Below, piece after piece: positions 21,619-33,598 of a stretch of DNA of 64,000 nucleotides (the stretch's first letter is position 1; each line of letters starts with the position of its first letter). The notes below the pieces were generated by a model, which made no database searches, was not told the DNA's origin, and worked only from the letters and a program-made list of their open reading frames with translations. Location: contig NC_057925.1 in the NCBI RefSeq assembly GCF_018873765.1, forward strand, positions 61,392,970-61,456,969, in the 5' to 3' direction. The translations under genes and the position numbers were made by a program. This DNA is from Telopea speciosissima (lineage: Eukaryota > Streptophyta > Magnoliopsida > Proteales > Proteaceae).

Positions 21619-24098
21619 TTATGCACTAGGATGTTGACGGTTATAAAATTCAGTGAAGTCTAACCGGAATAGAAGGAACTTCAAATCAACATGTTGCTGC
21701 ACAGGTAATTGAGCAATGAATCCTTCAAGTAGTGATGAATACTCTTTCCCAATTGTGTCCAAGTCCTCTTGCATGTTTCGAAGAAATTCTCCAGCCTGCT
21801 GTGTTAAGGCCTTCCTGCCCCCACCAGCCCATGTTCCATAGCCTGAAGTTTCATTATTTAATTTTGATCTTGATCTGCCCCTCGTCCGAGAGGACACAGA
21901 AGAGTCCACCGTTCTGCAAAATCAGGGCAGTTAAATGTGATCCAACAAGCAGAATAATTCCAGAGAATTCGGATAACCCCCACAGACACAGGGAGGGAGA
22001 ATGTAGATAATAAAAAATGACAGTTACCTTGCTTGCAACTCATGGATACCTTCATATAACCAATCAGCATGACTACGGAACCGCAATATAAGGTCAAATA
22101 ACACAAAAAGGGTCTTACAGAGGGCTTGGGAGCACTCCCCAAGAAGAGCCTTTTCCACAGTAGAAAGGAGATATTTCTCATGTGCTGCAAGCAGGTCATC
22201 TAGATCTTTTGCAGCATCCATTTCATTTGCAAAATTGGACCATGATACTTCCAAGACCTCAAACATTATATAATATTGCAGATTCGAGACAAAATGGTTC
22301 ATCTCATCCCAAAGAACTTGGCAGCGCCGCAATGTTGATGTGAAAAGCAGTTTAATAGAACTTTCCTGCTTCAAGAAGAAGTGAGAAGAAATGCAATTCG
22401 GCTTCATCGTCTTCCAAGCTCCAATCAGGGCATGCTCAACACGTCTAAGCTTCCAAAGGAAATTAAAAATTCTAAGATACCGTGCCATGACAGATTCTGT
22501 AAAGACAGTATTCAAGGGAACTCTAGCATCGTACTCCAATGAGAATACATCCCAACCCCTGTCTCCAGTACCATGTGGCATCATCTTGACCCTTAATCTG
22601 TCCAATATATCTCGATCCTCATATTGTGCATTTGATGCCCGGATTGCGCTTTCCAGCAACCCAACTAGTTTGAATGAGCTGATAGTGTTTGCAGGTTCTG
22701 AAAGCTCAGGCCCTACGATATCCATTAGATACTGAACGAAATCACCTTGCCCGAGGAGCAAATAGCGCTTAATTGCAAGACAATGCTCCTTGAACTTGTA
22801 CCGCTTGTACATGACATCCATCAAACGCTTATCTATCCTCTTGGCTGCTTCAACCACCAGAGATTCTAGTGCATCAGTTTCGCCATACCCAAGCCCACCT
22901 CTCCTAGTTGTAGTCCCAACGACAGCCGCTGCTTCTGTTGCAGTATCAGCCCAACCCTGATCCTCACAACAGACTCTAAGAAAGTTTATTGACTTCCCAG
23001 TTCTCAAAATCCTTTGAGCGAGTGATTGTGGGATGAAAGAGGGGAGCATTCCTGCATGGAGCTTGTAACCTTCTTGCCAGAGTGATTCAGCTTTTACAGG
23101 CTGTCCCAGAACAAAGAACTCAGCAAAAATGTCATCCAGCTCCCCTTCCAAGACCCAACTTCTCACCATTTCAAACAGTGGAGAACAGACCCGGCGAAGT
23201 AGACGTCTCATGAAGTCTTGAACCAAAGGGTCTCCATGCTGGGCGTGCATATGGATTGCACCTGCCATTGTACCGCCCCTCAAAACCCTGCAACTATCAA
23301 CGAGAACAGCCATCAGCCTCATCTTCACCATCGGTTCTGCAAACCAAACCGACAACCTCCTCAGGGAGAGATAATTTCCCGAGTTCGGTGTCTCCGAAAC
23401 TAAGGGGATGGGATTCATCGACTGCGCTTCAAGGACAGCCAACAATTTGTAATACGCAGCAAGCTCGTCCTGCAATGCCGTGCAAAAGGCTTGCCCGACT
23501 GTTCCAACATCTTCAGTAGGGAAACCATCCATGCTCTCCGAGATATAACCTTTGACTTTCCTAAACAACCAACCCAACTCGCAGAGCTTTCGAACCATAA
23601 TTCTTGTTGCTCTCGGCATTTTAATCGATTCCGGGATCACATAGGCGTCAATACTTTTATCGAATTTCACATATCTACCGTTGATACCTTGACAGGCATA
23701 CAAGATATCCCTAACCAGAGCACCCTCAGAGACCTCGCTCTCTTCATTTAACAAATACGCAAACTCCCGAAAGGCGATATCCCTAAGATTGTCAGGATCC
23801 TTGGAGACCAGCAAAACGCCACCACTCCAACCCTTATCAGGGGGCTTCTGGTTCCGAGAGCCCCCGTCGATCTCGAACAATACAGGGAGACCGCCGGAGA
23901 CGGTGGAAGAGAGAAAAGCGGAGGAGGGAACCCTAGAATCGGATCTCTTCTCTTTGCGTCGATCTTCGGAGATGACTTTAAGAAGGTAAAGGATGGACAA
24001 CTTGTTCTGGATGCTACCGGGGCCAGACTTGGAGGAGAACTTAGTGTAGAGATCGGCGAAGGTTAGGGCATCGGAAGACTTACCTTGATTGACGAGAT

Positions 24099-24129
<31 letters not shown>

Positions 24130-24297
24130 ATCTATGGAGATGGAAGGCGTCATTCGACTGCCCAGGATACGCATTGCGTACTTCAGTGCCTTGTCCGTAT
24201 TGATCGAAATGGTCGACTGTTCCGAATCATTTCGACTATGAGAGAGTAACCGCAGAACGAGCTGTTTCACCAGATCCAACACTCTCTGGTCTTCCAT
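21619..24297 (-). CDS. GCP3: Gamma-tubulin complex component 3 (GCP3/SPC98)
   Basis: Subunit of the gamma-tubulin small complex that nucleates microtubules at the nuclear envelope, cortex and preprophase band in plants. Two coding exons: 24297-22028 and 21913-21619. The intron (22027-21914) has GTAACT and TTTTGCAG ends and splits an Arg codon. The joined product is 854 residues, close to the 838 of Arabidopsis GCP3 as I recall it. The start MEDQRVLDLVKQLVLRLL and the Spc97/Spc98 N-domain block (VRDILYACQGINGRYVKFD near residue 190; RKLCELGWLFRKVKGYI) are present. So are the C-domain block RYLLLGQGDFVQYLMDIVGPEL and the C-terminal LLFRLDFTEFYNRQHP. No frame disruption was seen. A CT-repeat lies directly before the ATG. 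Confidence 0.95.
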
Positions 24298-24716
24298 AGA
24301 GAGAGAGAGAGAGAGAGGGTGATCAGATTCAGGGGATCTTCTTTAGCACTAAAGCACTAACTGCAACTACTACTGCTACTTCCACTTCCTCGATCAATAC
24401 TTCGATGGTAGTAGCAGTAATAGTGAGAGAGCGACTGTGGGCCGTGTGGCGCTGTAAGAGTGAACTGAGGATTAACGGTTCAATTTCTATATCCCCTGAT
24501 TTTTTCTGATTTTTTTTTTTTTGTAGTTCTGAATATTTTGTTCCCTGATGGTTTCCTGTTCGAATTTATGGGCGCGGAAATGGGAATTTTGAAAGAGAGA
24601 GAAACGGAAAGGACTTTGGTTTCCGGCAAGCATAGTTGAGAGGGCTTACGTGAGCCACCCAGCCAACGGCATCAGACACATTTCGCTACAGCGGACCCAG
24701 CGGTGAACTTGAGAGT
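24298..24716 (-). promoter_or_regulatory. GCP3 5' leader and proximal promoter region
   Basis: On the minus strand a (CT)n tract (24298-24320) directly precedes the ATG, which is common in plant leaders. No clear TATA box was identified. The region ends at a hAT MITE whose duplicated target starts at 24717. Confidence 0.4.
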
Positions 24717-24724
24717 GTTGGGCA

Positions 24725-25025
24725 TAAGAGTGTTAAAATCAAATCAAAACCGTTTATTTAAATCGAATCGAATCATTTAAACCAAAGTCGAGAAATCGTT
24801 TAATAAATGGTTCAATTATGATTCTAAAATTGAGATCGTTTAGTTAAACAATTTGAATTGAACCGGACTGTTTAACATTCTAAAAGGTGCCAAAAGCAAA
24901 TAGAAACTGTTTACCAAATCAAACCGAACTTAAAGCCGTGAACTGTTTAATAAATGGTTCGGTTATGGTTTCAAAGTTAAGATCGTTTAGTTAAATAGTT
25001 TGAACCAAACCGATTAACACCCTTA
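24725..25025. mobile_element. hAT-type MITE, 301 bp
   Basis: TIRs TAAGAGTGTTAA and, on the other strand, TAAGGGTGTTAA. The exact 8 bp target-site duplication GTTGGGCA lies at 24717-24724 and 25026-25033. The interior is made of GTTTAAA/AACCG-rich subterminal repeats and has no coding capacity. It lies 428 bp upstream of the GCP3 start codon. Confidence 0.88.
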
Positions 25026-25040
25026 GTTGGGCAGTGGCAT

Positions 25041-25140
25041 CTTTTTATCCTCTCAAGTGTTGGGTGGATGGTTGGATTCTTAAGTGTGATGGAATGGATA
25101 GTACACCGCACTTGAGAGGATAAATTTTCGATAGCCTAAG
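25041..25140. mobile_element. Short MULE-type MITE (family of 25839-26016)
   Basis: The inverted ends TTTTTATCCTCTCAAGTG and CACTTGAGAGGATAAATTTT are the same as those of the element at 25839-26016. No target-site duplication could be confirmed. It starts a few bases from the right duplication of the preceding hAT MITE. Confidence 0.6.
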
Positions 25141-25790
25141 TTGATCCATAAGCGCGACAAATGTTTAAAACTAGATTGAACCATAATTTACATATGACCA
25201 TCTACAAATGTGGTTCTTTTTGAAACCGGTGTCAAAGTCAAACTATAGCAATTGGTCAAAAACCAACAAAAAATAAAGGGTAGGGTCGAACCATTTTGGG
25301 CTTGTTGATTGTCAACCAGCTCATTCGAGGTTAAGTGAGGTCATACTAAAACTATAGAGTTTAAGCTATGTTTGGAAGTTAAGAAAAAATTTTAATTTAA
25401 GGAGAGAGATAGACACATAAATCAATCATTGTGTTAACATAGTTTTTGTCCTTTTTTTTTTTTTTTTTTTTTTTCCTTCTTTTAAGAATTGACATTTCAT
25501 TTACCCAAGATTTGGAGTCTTGTATTCACGCAAGCCATCTCCCCAACTTCTAATAGCATTGGGTGATGATTATTTCAAAGTGAGGCATTCTCTAGGTTCC
25601 ATCTTTTTTACTAGGGCATCGCTGCCTAGTCGCACCTGCAACAGTTGGGGGCCAATGAGAGCATGTAGGAGGAACATGGATGGATTTTTTATTACATGGA
25701 AGGTAGGATGGTAATTTTGTACTCTCCTGTTTCTAGGCTTAGGATACACGCTACAAGGCAATGTTCTTTTTCCCTTTTTATTATCTAAAT
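25141..25790. other. Spacer
   Basis: No supported gene. A long T-run lies at about 25449-25474. Confidence 0.4.
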
Positions 25791-26946
25791 TTTTTTTGTG
25801 GTGAAAAGTGAACTTATTTATTAAAGCATGCAAAACGCGAATTTTTATCCTCTCAATTACACTGCCCGTACTTGACGTCAAGTACATCTAATAGAGGGAG
25901 GTGGACCCTAACTCAGGCAGTGTGTTTGGGCAGGGGGTAGGATAGTCATTTCTGCCTCCTCTGTTAGATGTACTTGACGTCAAGTACAGGCAATGTAATT
26001 GAGAGGATAAAGATCCGCAAAACGCAAGGCATCTGAGTTACGAAGGTTAGATAACTAAGGAGTGGAAAGCAACTAAATTGTATCGCATGCCCAAGACAAA
26101 ACCTTCCTAGATAGAGAGTCAGCCACGCTGTTAGTCTCTCTTGGTGTAAATGAAAAGGAACACACACTAAAGGACTCTTTAAGGATATAAATATCATTGA
26201 GAATACTAAAAATCTCGATAGGGGGATTAGGAGGGCTCTCAATGAGAAGCATGATCAAATATTTGTAGTCAGACTCAACCTCTAAGTCGTTGATACCCTC
26301 TGCCACAACATGTAGAAGACCCTGGAGAGGAGAGGAGAGGAGCATGGAGGCAAAGACAACAACTGTGGGGATGCCTCCGGGGTCTCAAATTAGACATCCC
26401 AATCCTCCTTTTCCATCCTTGAGAGAGGCATCAAAGTTTACCTTAAAAAATCCAGTCTGGGGTGGTTGTCACAACTGATGATGGTCATTAGGAAGAGGGC
26501 TACCCATGTTAACACATAGCACCTTCCTTGAGGCACTGTAAAACTCCTAGAACTGGGTTTCAACCAAATGAATCACTTCCTGTGGGGACTTGTGAAGATC
26601 ATTAAAGATGAGGTCATTCCTTGCCAGTGATAATGACCAGCAAAGAAAGGAGATGAAGCATGAAGTTTCTTGCGCCAGTCGATCTGTTTTGAGAAAAGAA
26701 GGTGTTCCAATGCCTGATAAACTGGGGAAGCTGGGGATCATCCTGAGGAGGAGAGAATGAAAGGCGACTACCAAACCACACAACATGGGCGAACGGGCAA
26801 TCCATGAGAAGATGATGAGCTACAAACTCGATCTTCAAACCACACCTGTGCAGGAGGTCTAGCCACCGGGAAGGACCTTGTCCGAAGAAATGCTCACATT
26901 GAAGGAAAATTAGAAAGCCATTAAGTTTACCCAAATATGCCCCCAT
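25791..26946 (-). pseudogene. LINE remnant: zinc knuckle, linker, RNase H and 3' end
   Basis: Minus-strand non-LTR fragment. The frame 26946-26614 holds a zf-RVT region (SRWLDLLHRCGL then HHLLMDCPFAHVVW), which is the usual knuckle with its first Cys pair lost. The frame 26786-26547 has SLSLARNDLIFNDL and PQEVIHLVE. The frame 26345-26073 has the second half of RNase H (GINDLEVESDYKYLIMLL, FSFTPRETNSVADSLSRK). A poly-T on the plus strand at about 25791-25799, next to TGTGGTGAAAAGTGAACTTA, marks the poly-A end. A 178 bp MITE has inserted into the 3' region. Several frame changes make it inactive. Confidence 0.75.
25839..26016. mobile_element. MULE-type MITE, 178 bp, inserted in the LINE
   Basis: The ends GAATTTTTATCCTCTC and (opposite strand) GGATCTTTATCCTCTC extend into inverted arms of about 65 bp. 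The 9 bp target-site duplication GCAAAACGC lies at 25830-25838 and 26017-26025, diagnostic of Mutator-like insertion. Each arm holds a perfect 18 bp palindrome, GTACTTGACGTCAAGTAC (25868-25885 and 25970-25987). Confidence 0.9.
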
Positions 26947-27486
26947 TTAAAATAAAATAAAATTTACACTATTGTATATTGGAACAATGTTTTCTATCTA
27001 GGAGCAGAGGGTGCGTAGCACATCCCGCTCTCTATTTGTTTGTTATGTCCATGGCATTACCTTTTTAACCAAAGGAGAGAGACAGAGTGGGATATGCTAG
27101 CTCATCCTCCGCTCCGGGACAGATAACATTCGCCCTTTTTCTATTTTACCCATGGTTTGCATATTTTTTTCTCTAAGGGCAGATTTGTGGTTTATTGTTA
27201 AGAGATGAGGATGGGTTTTGAACTATGATATAAAATATGAATTTTATAACTTTTATTGAGTGAATACGTTGGCATGCCATTAATTTATATTGTGTATAGT
27301 TTTAATTATATATAATGGTTTAAAAACCAATCAGATAATTATCTAAATATTTTAGAACCGAATTTTCCTTCACCCACAATGGGCATGAATACCCTCGGAT
27401 TATCGGAGGGGATGGTATTCGATATAAAGGGTGGGGGTGTAATGATAACCCAATAGGTCACTTCACCGGTAGAATTTTTTTTTTCC
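26947..27486. other. Spacer
   Basis: AT-rich, no gene seen. Confidence 0.4.
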
Positions 27487-27489
27487 TTA

Positions 27490-27823
27490 ATGCCTCATTT
27501 GTTGGAGGGCCAAGATGTGGTGGGAATGTTGTGGGACTAGGTCCCATAGTATATTGGGTCAAGAAACAGGGGTGGGGTTTTTACTTTTCCCATGATCATT
27601 AAACAAAGTCCTTTTTTATTGTAGGATTTAGGATAGCATAGGGGTGGTTTTTTCAAGTGCCATGTCAATAGACAAAACATTTAATATTGTTTCCTAAATT
27701 TCTGTAAGTTCACTATCCCAGGTTAAACAAACAAGGTTGGGGTGGGATTTTGAAGTGTCTTATTAACACTTTCCTACCGCAATTCTCCCACCTCACCTAA
27801 GTCCTTGTCAAATAAATAGCTCC
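27490..27823. mobile_element. Tourist/PIF-like MITE, dimer copy 1
   Basis: 334 bp copy beginning ATGCCTCATTTGTTGGAGGG and ending AAATAAATAGCTCC. It is preceded by TTA (27487-27489) and followed by TTG (27824-27826). Its interior is similar over its whole length to copy 2 (shared GGGTTTTTACTTTTCCCATG-like and AAACAAGGTTGGGG-like blocks). Confidence 0.7.
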
Positions 27824-27826
27824 TTG

Positions 27827-28150
27827 GCCCCGTTTGTTTGACGGGGAGGATGATGTGAGAATCTCACCCCTATCCTATCCAAACTCACAGTGTACTGGGT
27901 TGGGAAAGAGGGGTAAGATTTTTATTTTTTCCATGAAAAGAAATCAAAGTCCCATGAATTTGGTGAGACTTTGGATGGGATAGGAGTGAGATTTTCAAGT
28001 GTCACGTCGGCAAACAAAGCATTTAATGTTGTTCTATGAGCTTTTGTAAGTTCATCAACGTAGGTTAATCAAACAAGGTTAGGGCAGGATTTTGAAGTGC
28101 CACATCAGCACTTTTCCACCCCACCTAAGTCCCCTCAAACAAATAGCCCC
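27827..28150. mobile_element. Tourist/PIF-like MITE, dimer copy 2
   Basis: 324 bp copy beginning GCCCCGTTTGTTTGACGGGG and ending CAAACAAATAGCCCC, followed by TTA (28151-28153). It shares TIRs with copy 1. The three-base TTA flank is the PIF/Harbinger target signature. Confidence 0.75.
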
Positions 28151-28153
28151 TTA

Positions 28154-30133
28154 AGGGTAAAAGGAAAACTTTCGCATGTATTTTATTTCATTGATATTGT
28201 CAATGATGTATGATCAAATGAGTTAAATAATTAGGCACCAAGAAATCAATGCGACATACGACCTACCACTTTCGTTCGTCTTTTATTTATTTATTTATTT
28301 ATTTTATCATTTTTTGTTATTTGGAAAAGTTTTCCTTCACCACACCATCCTAGGGTTCGAAAACTCCTATAGGGTTTTAGTATGTTCCCTAAACTACCCT
28401 CCGATAACATCTCACACACATCTGAAGCCCCATGATGAATGGATTCACCACGGCTAAAGGAAAACTCACTCCTTCCCCCTCCCCCTTTTCTACTGAACAT
28501 GAGCTGTAAAAAAAATAAGTTTCTTTAGTGATAATGATTGCTATAACATAAAATAAGTAGAGAATTGTTTGATTGCTAAATTTTATATTTAGTGGGATAT
28601 CCCAATAATATGTTCTCCCATGTATCTAACTATCTGTACATCTAGTGATTATAATCTAAAAATATGAACAAGTTTTAATTTATAGAATATTAAACCTTTT
28701 TACCATAGTATATGGAAGGATGTCATTAGATTGGAAACAAAACAGTAGAGAATAAATTAACATGAACAACGCGTTCACAAAGTTGACGTTAACATCATAT
28801 CCAATCACATGATAGATATAATTATTAGCATATGAATAATTGTTAATACGATTAGTGGGTCATGTATCTACAATTTAATATATGTATATAACAACACAAT
28901 ACGGTTTTCAAAATTCATTGCCACCATTTGACTAGGTTGGGGTCTTAGTCTCAGTATCCACATTGAATTTCTAGGGTTTTCTAATTGACATCCCTTAAGA
29001 TGTTAATTAAATTGTAACTTTACTCTTTTTTTTTTTTTTTTTTGCCCTTTTGGCATAATACATTTTTTCTTCATACAGAAAAAAATATTGTCATTTCACA
29101 TATAAACTCAAAAAGTATGAAAAGTATGCAAGATGACATTTCCTGAAAATGACATAATGATAAAAATGTGAATTCTACAATAGGGATTTGAATATGGATC
29201 CCACAAGGGGTTAATACGATGAAACACTTGCATGTAAGGGGAAAAGAAAATAATCAATATCCGAACTAGATAAAATTATAGATATTGTGTTTGCAACTTA
29301 GCAAGATTAGGATTGGAACTGAACTTACAAAGGGAAGTTTCTATTACATATATGAATTTACATTTATCTTTGTCAAATTTTACACCTTAACTTGGTAGTC
29401 TTCCCCCTACAAGACCATTTGATGTAGGTTACTGAGAAAAGCCTCTCTATACGATCTATCGTTCTTTTATAATATTTTATTTTTTCTTAGAAATCTAACC
29501 TCTTTGAAAATTTTCCTTTTGAAGCAACATTCTGAAATTATTAGTTAAAATGTTAAGAAATAGTAACTATTTAAAGGGAAAAACTCTTTTGAATGATATT
29601 GGATTGACAAGTTTATCAAGGCAATCCATTTCATTGTTTTAAACTCAAGAGTCCAATGCAATGAAATATTCTCTGAAGGATCGAATTCTTTGTCCAGAAG
29701 TGTAGCATTCGCTAGCATCTTTCTTTGTCTATTTCTCTCCTCTTACAATAAAGTAGACATGTCATTTCATTCGGGGAGGGGAGAGATAAACACAAAGAGG
29801 CGATAGTGTACATTATGCTATCAAACAAAGAATATTATCCCATTCTTTTATTTTGTTTTGACTGGATGTCCTGCACATTTACAATACTCCTACTACTACT
29901 ATCCACTCTCGTAGTCTTGATATTCAAAATTCTATTTTGCTAATTGGCAAATTCTGTTTGGGCCAAAATTTTAAAATTTTACATGTGATGAGGGAACCTT
30001 GTGGTTTACTCTTTCTTCTTCGTAACCATATGGGCTCTTGTATGTGAATCGTGAGACACCATATTGATTTTAATATATGCTAGTGGCGTGTAAATCCCCT
30101 TCACTAAAGAGAAAACAGTACAAAATCTTGGTA
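28154..30133. other. AT-rich spacer
   Basis: Two kilobases with no supported gene. It contains an (ATTT)n microsatellite near 28281-28305 and a T-run near 29027-29043. Confidence 0.45.
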
Positions 30134-30142
30134 ATTTTCTTT

Positions 30143-30297
30143 GGGACAGGTTTTTGTATACGACCATATATGGTACACAGTCGTGCTTTCAACCATTAGA
30201 TGAGCATGACCGTGTACAATACACGACTTCTTATCCCCATCCAATGGTTGATAGTATGATCGTGCACCATACACGATTGTGTATGAAACCTTTTGCC
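30143..30297. mobile_element. Fold-back MULE-type MITE, 155 bp
   Basis: The two halves are inverted repeats (GTATACGACCATATATGG against CCATACACGATTGTGTATG, both leading into CAACCATTRGATG). The target-site duplication ATTTTCTTT is at 30134-30142 and 30298-30306 (9 bp). A related, more diverged element lies near 54500-54640. Confidence 0.82.
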
Positions 30298-30306
30298 ATT
30301 TTCTTT

Positions 30307-30890
30307 TCCTTTCTATCTATATCTACTATCTAGACAACCAAACAAACACAACATCAGTGATTTTCTTTTCTTTTCTTTTCTATCCATCTGTAGACAGCCA
30401 AACAAACACGACCTTACTGGGTAGGTAAACAGTAGTATCAAAGGAAAAAATTAGTTGGAAAACAGTCGTAGAAAAGACTAGAAAAGGTCATCACTATTAT
30501 TAACGGTTGGATGGGTACTCAAGGAGCACCTCCACAATTACATTTTGATACCAGATCCATATCCAACGGATACAAAAAACTCGATAGTACAGCATAATCG
30601 TAGGTCAGACCGTAGAAGTGTAGAACTGACCACTAGCGCGTCGTGTTCGTTTGGGAGAAACAGAAGAAGTAAACGTCAACGTTAAAAAAAAAAAAATTAA
30701 TAAATTCAAACGTTGCGTGCGGGAAGCGGCACCGGTCCCGAGGGGCCATGGGATAGTTTGCTCAAAGAAAAGCATGAAAAAAAGCAAACAGAGAAACTAT
30801 ATTAATGGCGTCGCTGAAGCAAGCAATTAACTGCTACTAATAAAGACTAAAAGAGAGCTATATTTAGCTCTCAAGCCTCGCACAATGTGA
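30307..30890. other. Region upstream of the putative SINA transcription start
   Basis: No coding region. A 20 bp palindrome-like GAGAGCTATATTTAGCTCTC at about 30854-30873 contains a TATATTTA that could serve as a TATA box for the leader exon that follows. Confidence 0.35.
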
Positions 30891-31145
30891 AGAAGGGTTT
30901 TAGACAAAGAGTCCCAAATCTAAATCCAGATAAAAACGCGTAAATTTCGGAGCTCGTTTCACGAGTTCCTTCACTGTTCCTCGCGGTGTCCCTCGGCTCT
31001 CCTCGCCTCGGTTCACGCTTCCCGTCGTCTTCTCCTTCTGAACAAAACCCAACTTCACTTTCTTCTTTCTTTCTTCAATCGTGCTTCTCATGGATCATTG
31101 ATCGCGGCCAGATACAATCAGATTCAAGAAATCTCAAATGGGTAT
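30890..31145 (+). other. Putative 5' leader exon of the SINA-like gene
   Basis: A GC-richer, pyrimidine-rich stretch (TTCCCGTCGTCTTCTCC, TTCTTTCTTTCTTC) typical of plant leaders. It lies downstream of a possible TATA box and is followed by a donor-like ATGGGTATTT near 31137-31146. No long reading frame leads into the SINA coding sequence. A leader exon with a ~4.2 kb intron to the acceptor near 35341 is inferred. cDNA would decide it. Confidence 0.4.
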
Positions 31146-32056
31146 TTCATCTCTGCATTATTTCTCCCCCAAGCCCCCTTTTTTTTTGTTTCTATCTCCC
31201 CCCCCCCCCCACACCCTCTTTCTACCTGTTTTGGTTGAAAACGACAAGTTGGCTGAATGGGCTTTAGTGGATATCTTTCACCTAATTCATTTTTTGAACT
31301 ATTTTGCTTTAAGAACTGAATTTTTAAGGAAATGCAAATCGAATTCGATAAGGGATATTTTCTATTTTCAGGAATTAACTTGTTTAAGAAGGAAAGAAAC
31401 GAAAAAAACCAAAGCATAAGACTTCCCTAAGTTTGTTGCACTTTATTTTCAGATGATTCGCTGCTTCTAATTTACTATGTTAATCTTTGAACGATGCATG
31501 ATTGTGGTTCCCGTGTGACTGAGCTTTCATGGATTGGTTAGTTTGCGATGACAGTACATGCGGGGAATGACTGTTTATTTTGAACTCGAGCGTTTGTGAT
31601 AGTTGGAACTCTAATTTGCTTAAATAAATTTGTTGGTGATATTCTTTTGAGCTATTCTTTTTATATAGTGCATACTGAATTGTGGTGATCGGCACAACAC
31701 TTATATCATATCCTTCATAAGTCACCGTAGATGCATGTCGTGAGTATGGAACAAGAATCACTTTCAAAGATGCATTTGATGTGTAATAGCGGATTGTTCT
31801 TCTTTTCACTTCTGATATCTAAGCCAAGGGTATTAGATTATCTTCCTAGAATAGTATCCTTACCTTAGTTCGGTTGAATGGTTAGTCAAGAGTCCTGGTT
31901 ATTTCACATTGAATCGTTCATATCTGTCATTCACTATAACTCAGTTTGGTTGTTGCCTGTTGGGCATGGTCATTTCACTCCAAGGTCCTTGGGGCTTTTC
32001 TCCTCATCCTTGTTTCCTTGACAGGATTGCTTGCTTAAACCTTCTTATGCCTCACA
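31146..32056 (+). other. Putative 5'UTR intron, left part
   Basis: T-rich intron-like sequence, no coding region recognised. Confidence 0.35.
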
Positions 32057-32064
32057 GCTTCAAC

Positions 32065-33590
32065 CATAGTACTAAATCTCGCGAAATCTCGGTCGAGATC
32101 TCGAATATTTTTAGTATCTCGACCTGACTGAAACAAAACAGCAACTCGAATAAAAAAAAATGCAAAAACTCAGTCGAAATTTCGACCATCTCGCGATATC
32201 TCAAGACAAAATCAAAGTCTTGCGAGATATCGAGATTTTTTTTTCAAAAGTAGTTTTATAAATACCGAAACTCGTTAGTCTTGGTCGAAATATCGACCGA
32301 GACTTAACAAGCTCTGGTTTTTTTGGGTTTTTTTCTCCTTGTTCTTCATCCTTTCACTTCTCCTTGCTGATTTTTGCACCGGCCTTCGAATCTTCGCCGC
32401 ATCTACGCCGAAGAACACACGATTAGCACATTTGTGAAGCTTTTCCACTATTTCTGGTAAAACCAATTTCTCCAAAAATGTTTTTTTGAAAGAAGCATGA
32501 TCAATACTTGTTTGTTTGTGATGAAATTAATATATGTTAGACACCGGAGGCTAATCTACAATCTCACGGTGTCGAATTTTTTTTTCTTCTTCTATAAATA
32601 TATATATATATATATTATTTTTTTATTTTTCTGCTTCAAAATTTTGATTTTCTTACAACTACAATGTAAAAAAAATAGGGGTTATGTACATTGTATGGTG
32701 ATCAATAAAATATCTTCTCCATCCATTCCCAGTTTTGAGTATGACTCCCACTCACAGGGACATAGTGGATCATCTTTTGTAGATGATATCTTTTCCAAAC
32801 CAACCCACCAGCCGTACCCGTACATGATCCAAGAGGCATCATATCATAGTGGATCAGTGGGTAGTACTTCTTCATAGTTTGGTGACCCAAATCCTAGGAT
32901 AGGTTACCTTCAGCATGTTGATGATGCAATTTACATGGCCACTATGGATGACTATACTCGTTTCTTCTCTCATACTATGACGTGGCATTAATTTGTCCTA
33001 TAGTCGGAGAACAATGCACGTCGGTTATATCGGACTATGAGTGGGGTCGATCCTGGACGTCGGAGTAATTATTATTAGAAAATTTGTAAACATTTGAGTC
33101 ACTAGATGACTACTTGACTTGTATTGGACTATTGGGGATACTGTCATATTGATATCATCTTCTTAACTGGTTATTTACTTATTGTCCTTAATATTATGAC
33201 TTCAGTTATGACTTATGAGTCATTCACTTTATGTTTCCAACTTCCAAGTCAATTTACTTGTTTAAATTGCTTATTAATCATTAATTTATTATGTCCTCTA
33301 GTACTTAAAGTCTTAAACAATATGTATGTGTAATTAACGAAGTTATACATTAGGATTCGACCGTAAATTGCCAATCAATTGTGCAAATCCAAAACACCAC
33401 TTTGGGTGACTATTTGTGCACTTCGAACATTTAAATGTGTTTATATAACCTAAAATAGGGTTTCCATGAAATTTCAGGCCTTAACTTGGCCTAAAACCTA
33501 CCGAAACATAACAGAAAAATGCAAAATTTCGACCGAAATATCCGAATAGTTAGCCCGAAACACTGAAACGAAACGAGTTTTCAAACTATG
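32065..33590 (+). mobile_element. hAT deletion derivative, 1526 bp, keeping the transposase C-terminal tail
   Basis: Ends CATAGTACTAAATCTCG and CGAGTTTTCAAACTATG; 8 bp duplication GCTTCAAC at 32057-32064 and 33591-33598. Inside, 32700-32991 encodes SFEYDSHSQGHSGSSF, then (after a TAG) FGDPNPRIGYLQHVDDAIYM and FFSHTMTW. This matches the tail of the large hAT transposase at 60335-60600 (IGRLVYVDQKTYMAAVSHY, NSMT). The catalytic and dimerisation parts are gone. It lies within the putative SINA 5'UTR intron, tail on the plus strand. Confidence 0.8.
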
Positions 33591-33598
33591 GCTTCAAC

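Noticed and set aside
31138..31419. 93-codon plus-strand frame
   Set aside because: Rich in F/S/P from CT- and T-rich intron or leader sequence; no conserved pattern.
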